A stretch of 64,000 bases of DNA from JACMLX01 sp040384325 (GCA_040384325.1 JAZKJL010000003.1:248001-312000); one strand, 5' to 3'. Shown: positions 36,086 through 44,759, numbered from the stretch's first letter. The notes: generated by a model from the sequence alone, not told the origin. Made by a program: numbers and translations.

Positions 36086-37218
36086 CCCCGCGCCGTCGGC
36101 GACAGGAGCGTCTCCGTCCGCACCGTCAGCGCCTCGATGCGCTCGACGTCCACCGTCACGCCGATGCCCGGGACGTCGAACGGCACCGCCACCATGCCGT
36201 CGGCGCCCATCGTCCATTCGGGCGTGACGACGTCCTGCGCCCAGTAGCGCGCGCTGGGACTGAGGTCGCCCGGCTTCTGGAAGTTGCTCAGTGATGCCAG
36301 CGCCACGTTGTAGGCGCGACCGATGCCGCTCTCCAGCATCCCACCACACCACACCGGGATTCCGTTCGCCTCGCAGTAATCGTGGATCGCCAGTGATTCC
36401 GCGAACCCGCCCACGCGACCGGGCTTGATGTTGATCAGCCGTCCGGCGCCCAGCGTCACCATGTCCTGCGCGCGATCGAGCGAGGTGATCGACTCGTCGA
36501 GACAGATCGGCGTGCGCAGCCGCTTCTGCAGCGCGGCGTGCCGCACGATGTCCTCCCACGCCAGCGGCTGCTCGAACATCATCAGCGCGAGATCGTCCAT
36601 CGCCTCCAGTGCGCCGGCATCGTCCAGCGTGTATGCGTTGTTCGCGTCGGCCATCAGCGGGGCATCCGGAAAGGCGCTCCGCACCGCACGCACGAAGGCC
36701 ACGTCCTTCCCGGGCATGATCTTCAGCTTGATCTTCCGGTACCCCTCGGCCAACGCGGCATGCACCTTCTCCACCAGCGCTTCCGGCGATTGCTGGATGC
36801 CGAGCGAAATGCCCACCGGAATGCTGCGCCGCGTGCCACCGATCAGGCGTGCCAGTGACACCCCCAGCCGCGTCGCCTCCACGCCCCACATCCCCATCTC
36901 CACCGCTGCCTTCGCCATCCAGTGGCCGCGGAAGTCCTGCTCGAGCACCGCGTGCACCTCGCCCGGCGCCTGGAATTGCCGCCCGAGCACGCGAGGCGCG
37001 ATCCAGCGCGTGATCGCGAGCCACGCGGTGTCGATCGTCTCGGCGGTGTAGTTCGGGAGGTCGTCGGCCACGCACTCGCTCCACGCGGTGGCGCCGCTGG
37101 CATCCTGCAACTCGAGCAGGGCGATGCGGCGATGCACCATCGTGCCGGACGAGATCCGGAACGGCTCGCGCAGCGGCAGCCGGATTTCCCTCAAGGTGAT
37201 GCGCGTGATCTCGATCAT
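36082..37218 (-). CDS. N-succinylamino acid racemase / o-succinylbenzoate synthase family enolase
   Basis: The 378-residue protein is a class II MenC-like enolase-superfamily member. The catalytic KxK is K164/K166 (KIKLK), metal ligands are D191 (MADANNAY), E216 (FEQPL) and D241 (LDESI), and the second-face Lys is K265 (NIKPGRVGG). Spacing closely follows the Amycolatopsis N-acylamino acid racemase. Sequence alone cannot separate menaquinone-pathway synthase from racemase activity. The flanking GNAT and M20 genes, and the absence of men genes, favour the racemase. It starts 31 bases after the GNAT stop and overlaps the M20 start. Confidence 0.88.
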   Translation of the reverse strand: MIEITRITLREIRLPLREPFRISSGTMVHRRIALLELQDASGATAWSECVADDLPNYTAETIDTAWLAITRWIAPRVLGRQFQAPGEVHAVLEQDFRGHWMAKAAVEMGMWGVEATRLGVSLARLIGGTRRSIPVGISLGIQQSPEALVEKVHAALAEGYRKIKLKIMPGKDVAFVRAVRSAFPDAPLMADANNAYTLDDAGALEAMDDLALMMFEQPLAWEDIVRHAALQKRLRTPICLDESITSLDRAQDMVTLGAGRLINIKPGRVGGFAESLAIHDYCEANGIPVWCGGMLESGIGRAYNVALASLSNFQKPGDLSPSARYWAQDVVTPEWTMGADGMVAVPFDVPGIGVTVDVERIEALTVRTETLLSPTARG

Positions 37219-37249
37219 GAGTCGGCGTGTGGGAAGGTCAGCGCGCAGG

Positions 37250-38050
37250 TCAACGTGCGGCGACGACGTAATACGGCAGCGATGTGTCGTGCCCGCGGAC
37301 GAAGTGCGTCACACGATCACCCCGTTCCAGGCGGCCGCCGAGCGCGTGACGCACCGCGAGGCGCCAGGCCAGCGCGCGCTCGGCACCGGCGGCATGCACG
37401 GCGGAGAAGTCGTGCGGGATACGCACGCGCACGACCAGTGCGGAGCCGGTATCGACCACACCAGGTGTGCCGTCCGGCGACAGCACGATCGCGTCAGGGA
37501 GCGCGTCGTCAGCGGCGCAGGGCCGTCCATCGCCGGGGTGCCACGCGCTGCTGGCCGGCAGGTCCCAGTGATAGACGAGCCGATCGGTGGGCAGTGCACC
37601 GTGCAGCACACTGCCCGTGTGCGCTCCGTACATGTTCTCCACGTAGGCCGCGGGTGTGGCGCCGAGGTGGGTGATGTTGAAGTGGGCGTTGCGAGCCACC
37701 AGCGGATCGGCGGTCCAGATCATCAGGCGCACCGAGAGCGGCAGCAGTGCATCGCGCTGGAAGTGCTTGAGCTGGGCGCCGAGGCCGGTGCCGCGCGCTT
37801 CCGGTCGCACGGCGAGCATGTCGGACCAGTGGACCAGCGCGCCGTCCTGCACGCCGGTCATGCCGAACACGAATCCCATCAGCCGGTCGTGCTCATCGAA
37901 GGCGCCGGCGGCGACGCCCCCGATCTTCTGCGCCACGCGCAGGATCGCACCCGGCACCCGCTCGGTGAAGCCGTGGCCCCAGGTGTCGTCCTGCAGCGCC
38001 ACGCAGGCGTCGTAGTCGGCGAGGGTGTCGAAATGGCGGAGGGTGAACAT
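37250..38050 (-). CDS. GNAT-family acyltransferase (COG3375-like, candidate D-amino acid N-succinyltransferase)
   Basis: The 266-residue protein is an acyl-CoA transferase of the GNAT fold. It has motif A in LAVRPEARGTGLGAQL and GFVFGMTG before it; a long C-terminal half (LVYHWDLPAS, VRVRIPHDF) is typical of COG3375 proteins. The same family sits with N-succinylamino acid racemase and an M20 hydrolase in the described D-to-L amino acid pathway, where it succinylates D-amino acids. It is first in the minus-strand unit. The frame is open far upstream across the divergent gene, but the ATG at 38050 begins MFTLRHFDTLADYDA and fits. Substrate is inferred. Confidence 0.82.
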   Translation of the reverse strand: MFTLRHFDTLADYDACVALQDDTWGHGFTERVPGAILRVAQKIGGVAAGAFDEHDRLMGFVFGMTGVQDGALVHWSDMLAVRPEARGTGLGAQLKHFQRDALLPLSVRLMIWTADPLVARNAHFNITHLGATPAAYVENMYGAHTGSVLHGALPTDRLVYHWDLPASSAWHPGDGRPCAADDALPDAIVLSPDGTPGVVDTGSALVVRVRIPHDFSAVHAAGAERALAWRLAVRHALGGRLERGDRVTHFVRGHDTSLPYYVVAAR

Positions 38051-38119
38051 CGGCGTGGCGTGGGCGATGGGCGAGAAGCAGGCCGCCGGTGTGCTTGCGA
38101 CCACGCGGCCGCTGCAGTA

Positions 38120-38148
38120 CCGATAGGTGCGTACAGAAGTGTATACAA
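38120..38148 (-). promoter_or_regulatory. Candidate promoter of the GNAT-racemase-M20 operon with overlapping operator TGTATACA
   Basis: In the 114-base divergent gap the minus strand reads TTGTAT, 17 bases, then TATCGG, a reasonable -35/-10 pair. The -35 box overlaps the perfect palindrome TGTATACA at 38140-38147, a shape typical of GntR/FCD-family operators. The GntR gene lies in the divergent plus-strand unit. Repressor binding there would plausibly control both directions; this is inferred. Confidence 0.45.
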
Positions 38149-38164
38149 ATATTCCGGTGCCCGC

Positions 38165-39952
38165 ATGTCCGACCTGCTCGCCGTCCACGGATGTCGTCCG
38201 GCCCTGCGCGCCAGCGCGCTGTGCTGTGCCGCGCTGCTCACTGCCTGCCAGCCGATCGGCGACCGGCCGGCAACCAGCGACGCCGCGCGCGGCGCGGCGA
38301 CGAGTGGTCCCTACGACATCGTGATCAGCAACGGCCGCGTGGTCGACGGGACCGGCAATCCCTGGTTCATGGGTGATGTCGGCATCCGGGGCGACCGCAT
38401 CGCGACCATCGTGCCGGCCGGTGGCCTGCGTGACGCCGCAACCGCCACCCGCATCGACGCCACCGGCAAGGTGGTGGCCCCCGGTTTCATCGACATCCAG
38501 GGGCAGTCGGCGTTCCAGCTCACGGTCGGTGACGGGCGTGTGGTGGGCAAGGTGTCGCAGGGAATCACCACCGAGATCCTCGGCGAGGGCAGCACACCGG
38601 CACCGGTCAACGCGGCGATCCTGACCGCGCTCACGTCCCAGCTGCGGACGCGCGACGACTCGGCGTTCGCCACCGCATCCAGGGCCTTCAGCGGGCCGCG
38701 CGGGTTCGGCCGCTGGCTGGACGCCATGCAGCAGCACGGCATCTCCGTCAACGTCGGCTCGTTCCTTGGCGCGGCGACGGTGCGTGTCTATGCAAAGGGG
38801 TACGCCGAGGGCGCGGCCACGCCCGCCGAACTGGATACGATGCGCACGATCACCGCCAACGCCATGCGTGATGGGGCCTTCGGGGTCGCGAGTGCCCTGA
38901 TCTATCCCCCCGGCCGCTACGCCTCCACCGAGGAACTGGTGCAGGTCGCGCAGGCGATGGCGCCGTTGGGAGGCGTGTACATCACCCACATGCGATCGGA
39001 GGCCGACCAGTACCTCGAGGCCATCGATGAAGCGATGCGCATCGGACGTGAGGGTAGGGTGCCGGTGGAGATCTACCACCTGAAGGCAGGCGGTGTCCGC
39101 AACTGGCCGAAGGCGGCGCAGGCGGTGGCGAAGATCGATTCGGCGCGCGCCGCCGGGCAGGACGTCGCGGCCGACATGTATCCCTACACCGCCGGGGGGA
39201 CGTCGCTGGCGGCGTGCACACCGCCGTGGGCCACCGAAGGCGACCGATTGCTGGAGCGACTGCGCGATCCGGCGACACGCGCGAAGATCGTGGCCGAGAT
39301 GACGGCTGCCACCGGCAGCTGGGAGAATCTCTGCGCGCTGGCCACGCCCGCCGGCATCATGACCGTCGGGTACGAGCTGGCGGACCTGAAGAAGTTCGAG
39401 GGCAAGCGGTTGTCGGAGATCGCGCCGGTGATGGGCAAGGACTGGGCGAACACGATCGTCGAACTGCTGCTGGCCACCAACGCGCGAGTCGGCATGCTGG
39501 TGTTCATGATGTCGGAGCCGAACGTCGAGATGCAGATGCGTCGGCCGTGGATGAAGTTCGGCACCGATGCCGACGGCTGGGACCCCGACTCCGCGCGCGG
39601 CATGACCCACCCGCGTGCGTACGGCACCTATCCGCGCATCCTCGGACACTACGTGCGCGAGCTCGGCGTGCTGACGCTGGAGGAGGCGGTGCGGAAGATG
39701 ACGTCGGCGGTCGCGAGCCGGCTGTCGATTCCCGATCGCGGCCTGCTGCGGGCAGGGCTGATGGCCGACGTGGTGGTGTTCGATGCCGGCACGGTGATCG
39801 ACAAGGCGACCTACACCGAGCCACATCGGAACTCGGTCGGCATCGAGACCGTGATCGTGAATGGCGTGCGGGTGTGGGCCGACGGCCGACACACCGGCGC
39901 CAAGCCTGGTCGCGTGGTCCGCGGGCCGGCGTGGACCGGAGCCGGTCGATGA
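38165..39952 (+). CDS. N-acyl-D-amino-acid deacylase-family lipoprotein with altered metal site
   Basis: The 595-residue protein starts with a lipoprotein signal (LLTAC, Cys 28), so it is likely anchored outside the cytoplasm. The body matches D-aminoacylases: DIVISNGRVVDGTG, VAPGFIDIQGQSAF, a retained His in YITHMRSE (275) and in IYHLKAGG (305), and Asp 468 in FGTDADGW. The usual HxH after PGFID is replaced by Q112-G-Q114, and the usual zinc Cys region reads TTEILGEG. It may be a one-metal subfamily. It should cleave N-acyl-D-amino acids or D-peptides. Its stop overlaps the GntR start (ATGA). Confidence 0.85.
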   Translation: MSDLLAVHGCRPALRASALCCAALLTACQPIGDRPATSDAARGAATSGPYDIVISNGRVVDGTGNPWFMGDVGIRGDRIATIVPAGGLRDAATATRIDATGKVVAPGFIDIQGQSAFQLTVGDGRVVGKVSQGITTEILGEGSTPAPVNAAILTALTSQLRTRDDSAFATASRAFSGPRGFGRWLDAMQQHGISVNVGSFLGAATVRVYAKGYAEGAATPAELDTMRTITANAMRDGAFGVASALIYPPGRYASTEELVQVAQAMAPLGGVYITHMRSEADQYLEAIDEAMRIGREGRVPVEIYHLKAGGVRNWPKAAQAVAKIDSARAAGQDVAADMYPYTAGGTSLAACTPPWATEGDRLLERLRDPATRAKIVAEMTAATGSWENLCALATPAGIMTVGYELADLKKFEGKRLSEIAPVMGKDWANTIVELLLATNARVGMLVFMMSEPNVEMQMRRPWMKFGTDADGWDPDSARGMTHPRAYGTYPRILGHYVRELGVLTLEEAVRKMTSAVASRLSIPDRGLLRAGLMADVVVFDAGTVIDKATYTEPHRNSVGIETVIVNGVRVWADGRHTGAKPGRVVRGPAWTGAGR

Positions 39953-40662
39953 AGGCCGCGCCATCCGGTACGACGGCGCGCGGGGCGCGTCCGACGGTGG
40001 TCTATCACGCGTTGCGCGAACTGATCGTGCGCGGACAGTTGGCTCCAGGCGCCCGCATCGTCGAGAGCGACGTCGCGACGCGGCTGCATGTCAGCCGCAC
40101 CCCCGTGCGCGGGGCGCTGCAGCGGCTGCAGCAGGAGGGCTACATCGTGGACTCACCCTCGCTGCAGCAGTCGAGGCCCACCGTGGCGCCGATGACGCGC
40201 GAGGACGCGATGGAGCTGTTCTCGATCGTCGCCGAAATAGAGGGCCTGGCGGCACGCTACGCCGCGCATCTCGCGACCGTCGCGCGCGACCGGCTCGTCA
40301 CCGAGCTCACCACCATCAACTCGCGGCTTGGAAAGGCCGCCGCGGCGAAGGCGCCGCGGCACGACCTGCTGTACGAGCTCGATGAGCGCTTCCATCGTGC
40401 CTACGTCACCGCGGCCGCGGGGCCGCGGTTGCGCGCGCTGCACGATGCGGTGAAGCCGCAGGCGGAGCGGTACGAACGACTCTATGTCAGCCTGCTCTCG
40501 CGCGGCCTGGCACCATCGGTCAAGGAACATGACGCGATCACGCGCGCGATCCGGAGCGGAGACGCCGATGGCGCGCAGCGGGCGGTGCAGGCCAACTGGC
40601 GGAACGCTGCCACGCGGCTTGGCGCCATGATCACCACGGTCGGGGAGCGTGGCGCATGGTGA
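39949..40662 (+). CDS. GntR-family transcriptional regulator with FCD domain
   Basis: The 237-residue regulator has an N-terminal winged helix (YHALRELIVRGQLAPG, VATRLHVSRTPVRGALQRLQ, GYIVD) and a C-terminal helical FCD ligand-binding domain. The latter contains ELDERFHRAYV and HDAITRAIRSGDADGA; Asp/His residues there often hold a metal. It sits between the D-aminoacylase and the VanX-fusion genes, overlapping both by a few bases, so it probably controls this unit. The palindrome TGTATACA in the divergent promoter region is its likely operator. The inducer is likely a D- or N-acyl amino acid, which is inferred. Confidence 0.92.
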   Translation: MKAAPSGTTARGARPTVVYHALRELIVRGQLAPGARIVESDVATRLHVSRTPVRGALQRLQQEGYIVDSPSLQQSRPTVAPMTREDAMELFSIVAEIEGLAARYAAHLATVARDRLVTELTTINSRLGKAAAAKAPRHDLLYELDERFHRAYVTAAAGPRLRALHDAVKPQAERYERLYVSLLSRGLAPSVKEHDAITRAIRSGDADGAQRAVQANWRNAATRLGAMITTVGERGAW

Positions 40663-43034
40663 CGATGCGACAGCGCGTGGCCACGATGGTGCTGGCCGTG
40701 ACCCTGTCCGCGCCGACGGTGCGGGCACAACAGCCAGTCGATCCGCCGCTGATTGCCCCAGCTGCCCGGTATGCCGCTGCCGTGGCGGCACTGTCGGCAT
40801 TCATCGAGCACGAGCGACAGGTGCACGGCATTCCGGCGCTCTCGATCGCGCTGGTGGATGACCAGCGCATCGTCTGGTCGCGCGGATTCGGCGAGGAGAA
40901 CGACACCACCCATGCTCCTGCCACCGCGACCACCGTGTATCGCGTGGGATCGGTCTCGAAGTTGTTCACGGACATCGGTGTGATGCAACAGGTGGAGCGC
41001 GGCACGCTCGATCTCGATGCGCCGGTGGAGGGGTATCTGCGCACCTTCACGCCAGCGAATCCGTCGGGCACGCCCATCACCCTGCGCCAGCTGATGTCGC
41101 ACCGTGCCGGCCTCGTTCGCGAACCACCCATCGGCCACTACTTCGACGACACCGGACCATCGCTGACCGCAACCGTGGCGAGCCTGAACGCGACGACGCT
41201 GGTCTTTGCACCAAATACGCGCACCAAGTATTCCAACGCCGCAATCGCCGTGGTCGGGCACGTGTTGGAGCAGCAGGCCGGCCTGCCGTTCGCACAATAC
41301 CTGCAGCGTGCCGTGCTGGCGCCGATGGGGCTCACGTCCAGCAGCTTCGATCCATCACCCGAGATGCTGGCGCGCGCGGCGGCGGCCACGATGTGGACGT
41401 ATCACGATCGCACCTTCCCGGCGCCCACCTTCGCGCTCGGCATGGCACCGGCGGGCAGCATGTACAGCACGATGCCCGATCTCGGCCGCTTCCTCAGTGT
41501 GCTCTTCGCTGGCGGCCGGGGGGCGCGCGGCCGCGTGCTGCAACCCGCCACGCTGCAGCAGATGTGGACGCCGCAGTTCGCACCCGCCGGTGCCACGCGC
41601 GGGTATGGCATCGGCTTCGGTCTCGGCATGCTGGACGGCGTCCGCGTGGTGGAACATGGCGGTGCGATCTACGGCTTCGCGACGCAGCTCTCGGCGATGC
41701 CGGAGGAGAAGCTGGGCGTGGCCGTCAGCGCAGCGAAGGACGGCATGAACGCCGTCACCACGCGGATCGCGCACGCCGCGCTGCGCATGCTGCGGGCGGC
41801 GAAGCACGGCAAGCCGTTGCCGGCACTGGACACGACCGCCGCGGTACCGCTCGCGCTCGCACAGCGCCTCGCCGGCGAGTATGGTGCCGCCGATTCGCTG
41901 GTGTCGGTCGCGACCCACGACTCGAGCGTGACAGTGAACAGCGCGCTGTTCGAGGCGCGACTCGGCCTGCGTCGCCTGCGGGGTGACACGCTCACGGTGG
42001 ACGATGGGCTCGGCTTCGGCCGTCGCATCTGGCTGGCTGGCGATCGATTGCACATCGACTCCGCGGCGTTCGCTCGGCGGGCACCGCGCACGCAGCTGCC
42101 CGCCGATGCGCCGGAACGCTGGCGGGGGCTGATCGGCGAGTATGGCTGGGATCACAACGTGCTCTACATCCTCGAGCGCGAAGGTCGCCTGCACGCCCTC
42201 ATCGAGTGGTTCTTCGACTACCCGCTGACGGCGGTGTCGGAGGATGTCTACACGTTCCCCAACTCCGGTCTCTACGCCGGCGAGCGCATCACGTTCACGC
42301 GTGACGCCGGTGGACGGTCGACGGTCGCCACGGCAGCCGGGATCGAGTTCAAGCGCCGCACCTGGATCGGGGAGGATGGCGGCGTCTTTCGCATCACGCC
42401 GGTGAAGCCGGTGGAGGTGCTGCGTCGCGAGGCGCTGGCGGCCACGCCGCCGGTGGAACGCGGTCCGTTCCGTCCGCAGGAACTGACCGACCTGGTGGCA
42501 CTCGACCCGACCATCCGCCTCGACATCCGGTACGCGTCCGACCGCAACTTCCTCAGCTCACCGATGTACACGCAGGCGCGCGCCTTCCTGCAGAAACCGG
42601 CCGCCGAGGCGCTGGTGCGTGCGCACCGCGCGCTGGCGAAGCAGGGATACGGCCTGCTGATCCACGATGGCTATCGTCCGTGGTACGTGACGAAGATGTT
42701 CTGGGATGGCACGCCGGCCGACAAGCATGACTTCGTCGCCGACCCGGCGTCAGGCTCCCGCCACAACCGCGGCTGCGCCGTGGATCTCACCATGTACGAC
42801 CTGCGCACGGGGCAGCCCGTCATCACCACCGGCGGCTACGACGAGATGTCGGACCGGTCGTATCCGCGATATCCTGGCGGCACCTCGCGGCAACGTGCGC
42901 TGCGCGAAATCCTGCGAGCCGCCATGGAAGCCGAAGGGTTCAACGCGTTCGACGCCGAGTGGTGGCACTTCGACTACGAGGACTGGCGCTCGTACCGCAT
43001 CGGCAACGAGACCTTCGAGCAGCTGCGCCGCTGA
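40656..43034 (+). CDS. Exported fusion of a serine beta-lactamase-fold domain and a VanX-type D-Ala-D-Ala dipeptidase
   Basis: The 792-residue protein has a signal peptide ending near TVRAQ. Residues about 40-380 form a serine beta-lactamase/DD-peptidase domain with S99-V-S-K102, Y192-S-N and H334-G-G. About residues 390-590 are beta-rich linker domains (LAGEYGAADSL, RGLIGEYGWDHN). Residues 605-792 match D-Ala-D-Ala dipeptidases: DIRYASDRNF, DGYRPW, the zinc motif SRHNRGCAVD (H703, D710) and EWWHF (catalytic Glu 768, ligand His 771). Both halves act on D-amino-acid peptides, so the fusion suggests stepwise breakdown of D-peptides in the periplasm. The start overlaps the GntR stop. VanX-like function could in principle affect glycopeptide response, but vanHA-type genes are absent. 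Confidence 0.88.
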   Translation: MVTMRQRVATMVLAVTLSAPTVRAQQPVDPPLIAPAARYAAAVAALSAFIEHERQVHGIPALSIALVDDQRIVWSRGFGEENDTTHAPATATTVYRVGSVSKLFTDIGVMQQVERGTLDLDAPVEGYLRTFTPANPSGTPITLRQLMSHRAGLVREPPIGHYFDDTGPSLTATVASLNATTLVFAPNTRTKYSNAAIAVVGHVLEQQAGLPFAQYLQRAVLAPMGLTSSSFDPSPEMLARAAAATMWTYHDRTFPAPTFALGMAPAGSMYSTMPDLGRFLSVLFAGGRGARGRVLQPATLQQMWTPQFAPAGATRGYGIGFGLGMLDGVRVVEHGGAIYGFATQLSAMPEEKLGVAVSAAKDGMNAVTTRIAHAALRMLRAAKHGKPLPALDTTAAVPLALAQRLAGEYGAADSLVSVATHDSSVTVNSALFEARLGLRRLRGDTLTVDDGLGFGRRIWLAGDRLHIDSAAFARRAPRTQLPADAPERWRGLIGEYGWDHNVLYILEREGRLHALIEWFFDYPLTAVSEDVYTFPNSGLYAGERITFTRDAGGRSTVATAAGIEFKRRTWIGEDGGVFRITPVKPVEVLRREALAATPPVERGPFRPQELTDLVALDPTIRLDIRYASDRNFLSSPMYTQARAFLQKPAAEALVRAHRALAKQGYGLLIHDGYRPWYVTKMFWDGTPADKHDFVADPASGSRHNRGCAVDLTMYDLRTGQPVITTGGYDEMSDRSYPRYPGGTSRQRALREILRAAMEAEGFNAFDAEWWHFDYEDWRSYRIGNETFEQLRR

Positions 43035-43074
43035 CGCACGCCTCGCACGTCGTCAGCGGCGGCAGTCACTAGCC

Positions 43075-44334
43075 TCAGCGGACGCCGGCCAGGGTGGCGA
43101 CCACCAAGGCCACCCACTGCGGGCCGAGGAAACCGTTCGGGCCATCCTCGTACGACTCGGTGAGTGAGTGCGCACCCTTGCCACGTCCTGCGGCATCGAG
43201 GGTGATGGCGGGAATGCCGAGCCCGATCGGCACGTTGGAGTCGGTGCTGGACGCGTTCGGCGTGATCGGGAAGCCGAGGGTCTTCGCCGTCTCGACGGCA
43301 ACGCGCACGATGCGGGCGCTGTCGGGCTGCGACCCGGCGGGACGGATGCCGATGGTGTCGATCGCCATCGTCAGCGGCACCTTGCTGTTGGGCCACCGTG
43401 CGATCTCCTCACGCAGCGCGTCGCGGATCGCGGCCTGGAACTTCACGTCCAGCGCGGCCAGCGATGCGGCGCTCTCGGAACGCATGTCCACTTCCACGAT
43501 GCCCTCGTAGGGAATCGAGTTCACCGACGTGCCGCCGCTGACGACGCTTGCGCTGAACGTGGTGCGCGGCTCGGCGGGTACGGTGAACTCCGACATCTTG
43601 GCGATCGCGCGTCCCATCGCATGGATCGGGTTCGGCATGCCGAACGCGCCGTAGCTGTGGCCGCCGGGCCCCTCGTACGACACGCGATACCGGTTGCTGC
43701 CCACGGCACCGCTGGTGGCACCGAAGCCGGTGCCGTCCACCGAGATGAAATAGTTGATCTTTCCCTTCAGCTCCCCGTCGAACAGCGCACGCACGCCGCG
43801 CAGGTTGCCCGGGCCTTCCTCGCCCACCGTGCCGACGAAGTACACCATGCCGGCCGTCTTCACGTTGGCCGACTTCATCGCGCGCGCGACGGCCAGCACC
43901 GCCGCCAGCCCGCGACAGTCGTCGCCGATGCCGGGCGCGGTGAGCCGCGTGCCACCGCTGGCGGTGCTGTCACGCGTCACCTTCACGTTGGTGCCTTCGG
44001 GGAACACCGTGTCGAGGTGCGCCGACAGGACGACCACCGGTCCGGTCGCCACGCCGGCGCGCTCGCCGATCACGTTGCCGGTGGCATCGATGCGCACGTT
44101 GGTGATGCCGTGCGACTCCAGGCGGCGCTTGAACTCGGCTGCACGCAGCGCCTCCTTGAACGGCGGTGCCGCGATCTCGCAGATCGAGGCCTGCTGCTCC
44201 AGCGTCCACGCGTTGTCGGTGCGGATGGTGGCCAGCGCCGCACGCACCGCCGGGTTGGTGGACGGCACCACGATCGGCTGCGCGTGGAGCGCGGTGGTCA
44301 GCAGCAACAGCGGCGGCATCGTGTAGCGGAGCAT
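43075..44334 (-). CDS. Exported M20-family peptidase (tripeptide aminopeptidase-like)
   Basis: The 419-residue precursor has a signal peptide (PPLLLLTTALHAQ) and an M20 metallopeptidase body. It shows VVLSAHLDTVFP (ligand His, catalytic Asp), GIGDDCRGLAAVLA, TVGEEGPGNLRG (catalytic Glu), SVDGTGFG, a lid domain with GGHSYGAFGMPNP and a last ligand in KGAHSLTE. It should cleave short peptides or N-acyl amino acids outside the cytoplasm. It converges on the VanX fusion gene with about 40 bases between stops. Membership in the neighbouring D-amino acid system is possible but not shown by shared transcription. Confidence 0.88.
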   Translation of the reverse strand: MLRYTMPPLLLLTTALHAQPIVVPSTNPAVRAALATIRTDNAWTLEQQASICEIAAPPFKEALRAAEFKRRLESHGITNVRIDATGNVIGERAGVATGPVVVLSAHLDTVFPEGTNVKVTRDSTASGGTRLTAPGIGDDCRGLAAVLAVARAMKSANVKTAGMVYFVGTVGEEGPGNLRGVRALFDGELKGKINYFISVDGTGFGATSGAVGSNRYRVSYEGPGGHSYGAFGMPNPIHAMGRAIAKMSEFTVPAEPRTTFSASVVSGGTSVNSIPYEGIVEVDMRSESAASLAALDVKFQAAIRDALREEIARWPNSKVPLTMAIDTIGIRPAGSQPDSARIVRVAVETAKTLGFPITPNASSTDSNVPIGLGIPAITLDAAGRGKGAHSLTESYEDGPNGFLGPQWVALVVATLAGVR

Positions 44335-44471
44335 TCAGGCCTCGGTGGAGTTGGTCAACGTGTCGTACGCGTCAGCCAGCGGCTTCGCTGACGTCTTCTC
44401 TACCTTGATCGATGATTGACGATCGTTTCGCGGCACGCAGTGACGTGGAGCAATCGCGGCATCGTTAACAA

Positions 44472-44725
44472 TGTTCACGCGGGGGCCGCGGGGGCCGCGG
44501 GGGACGCGGGGAGGTCGGTGCGAGAGTGCAGGTGTCGTAGCGCAGCCGACGAAATTGATTGGGAACTGCAAATGCGATGGCGAGCATCGCGACGATCAGT
44601 GCAGCACTCGGTTCGCCGCGACGATGATTGCGCCGGGCACCCCAACAACAATCATCTCACCCGCAGAGCACGACGACCATATCACGACAGACCCCTCCGC
44701 GTCCCCCGCGGCCCCCGCGTGAACA
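44472..44725. repeat. Intergenic repeat element B with inverted TGTTCACGCGGGGG ends
   Basis: The 425-base gap between the M20 gene and the next membrane-protein gene holds this element of about 254 bases. The left end is TGTTCACGCGGGGGCCGCGG at 44472 and the right end CCGCGGCCCCCGCGTGAACA at 44706-44725. The two 20-base ends are perfect inverted repeats. The interior shares TGGGAACTGC and AAATGCGATGG with element A at 14483-14699, and AACAATGTTCACGCGGGGG matches the other end of A inverted. Bases 44335-44471 hold no recognisable gene. Confidence 0.78.
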
Positions 44726-44759
44726 CTTTTAGATCTTCGTGTGATCTCGAACGCGGCGA

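Noticed and set aside
36086..37084. Upstream extension of the M20 hydrolase frame
   Set aside because: The extension runs inside the racemase gene in another frame and has no M20 features; the ATG at 36085 gives the normal protein.
40656..43034. Glycopeptide resistance cluster
   Set aside because: A VanX-like domain is present, but vanH, vanA-type ligase and vanRS are absent; the neighbours point to D-amino acid metabolism instead.
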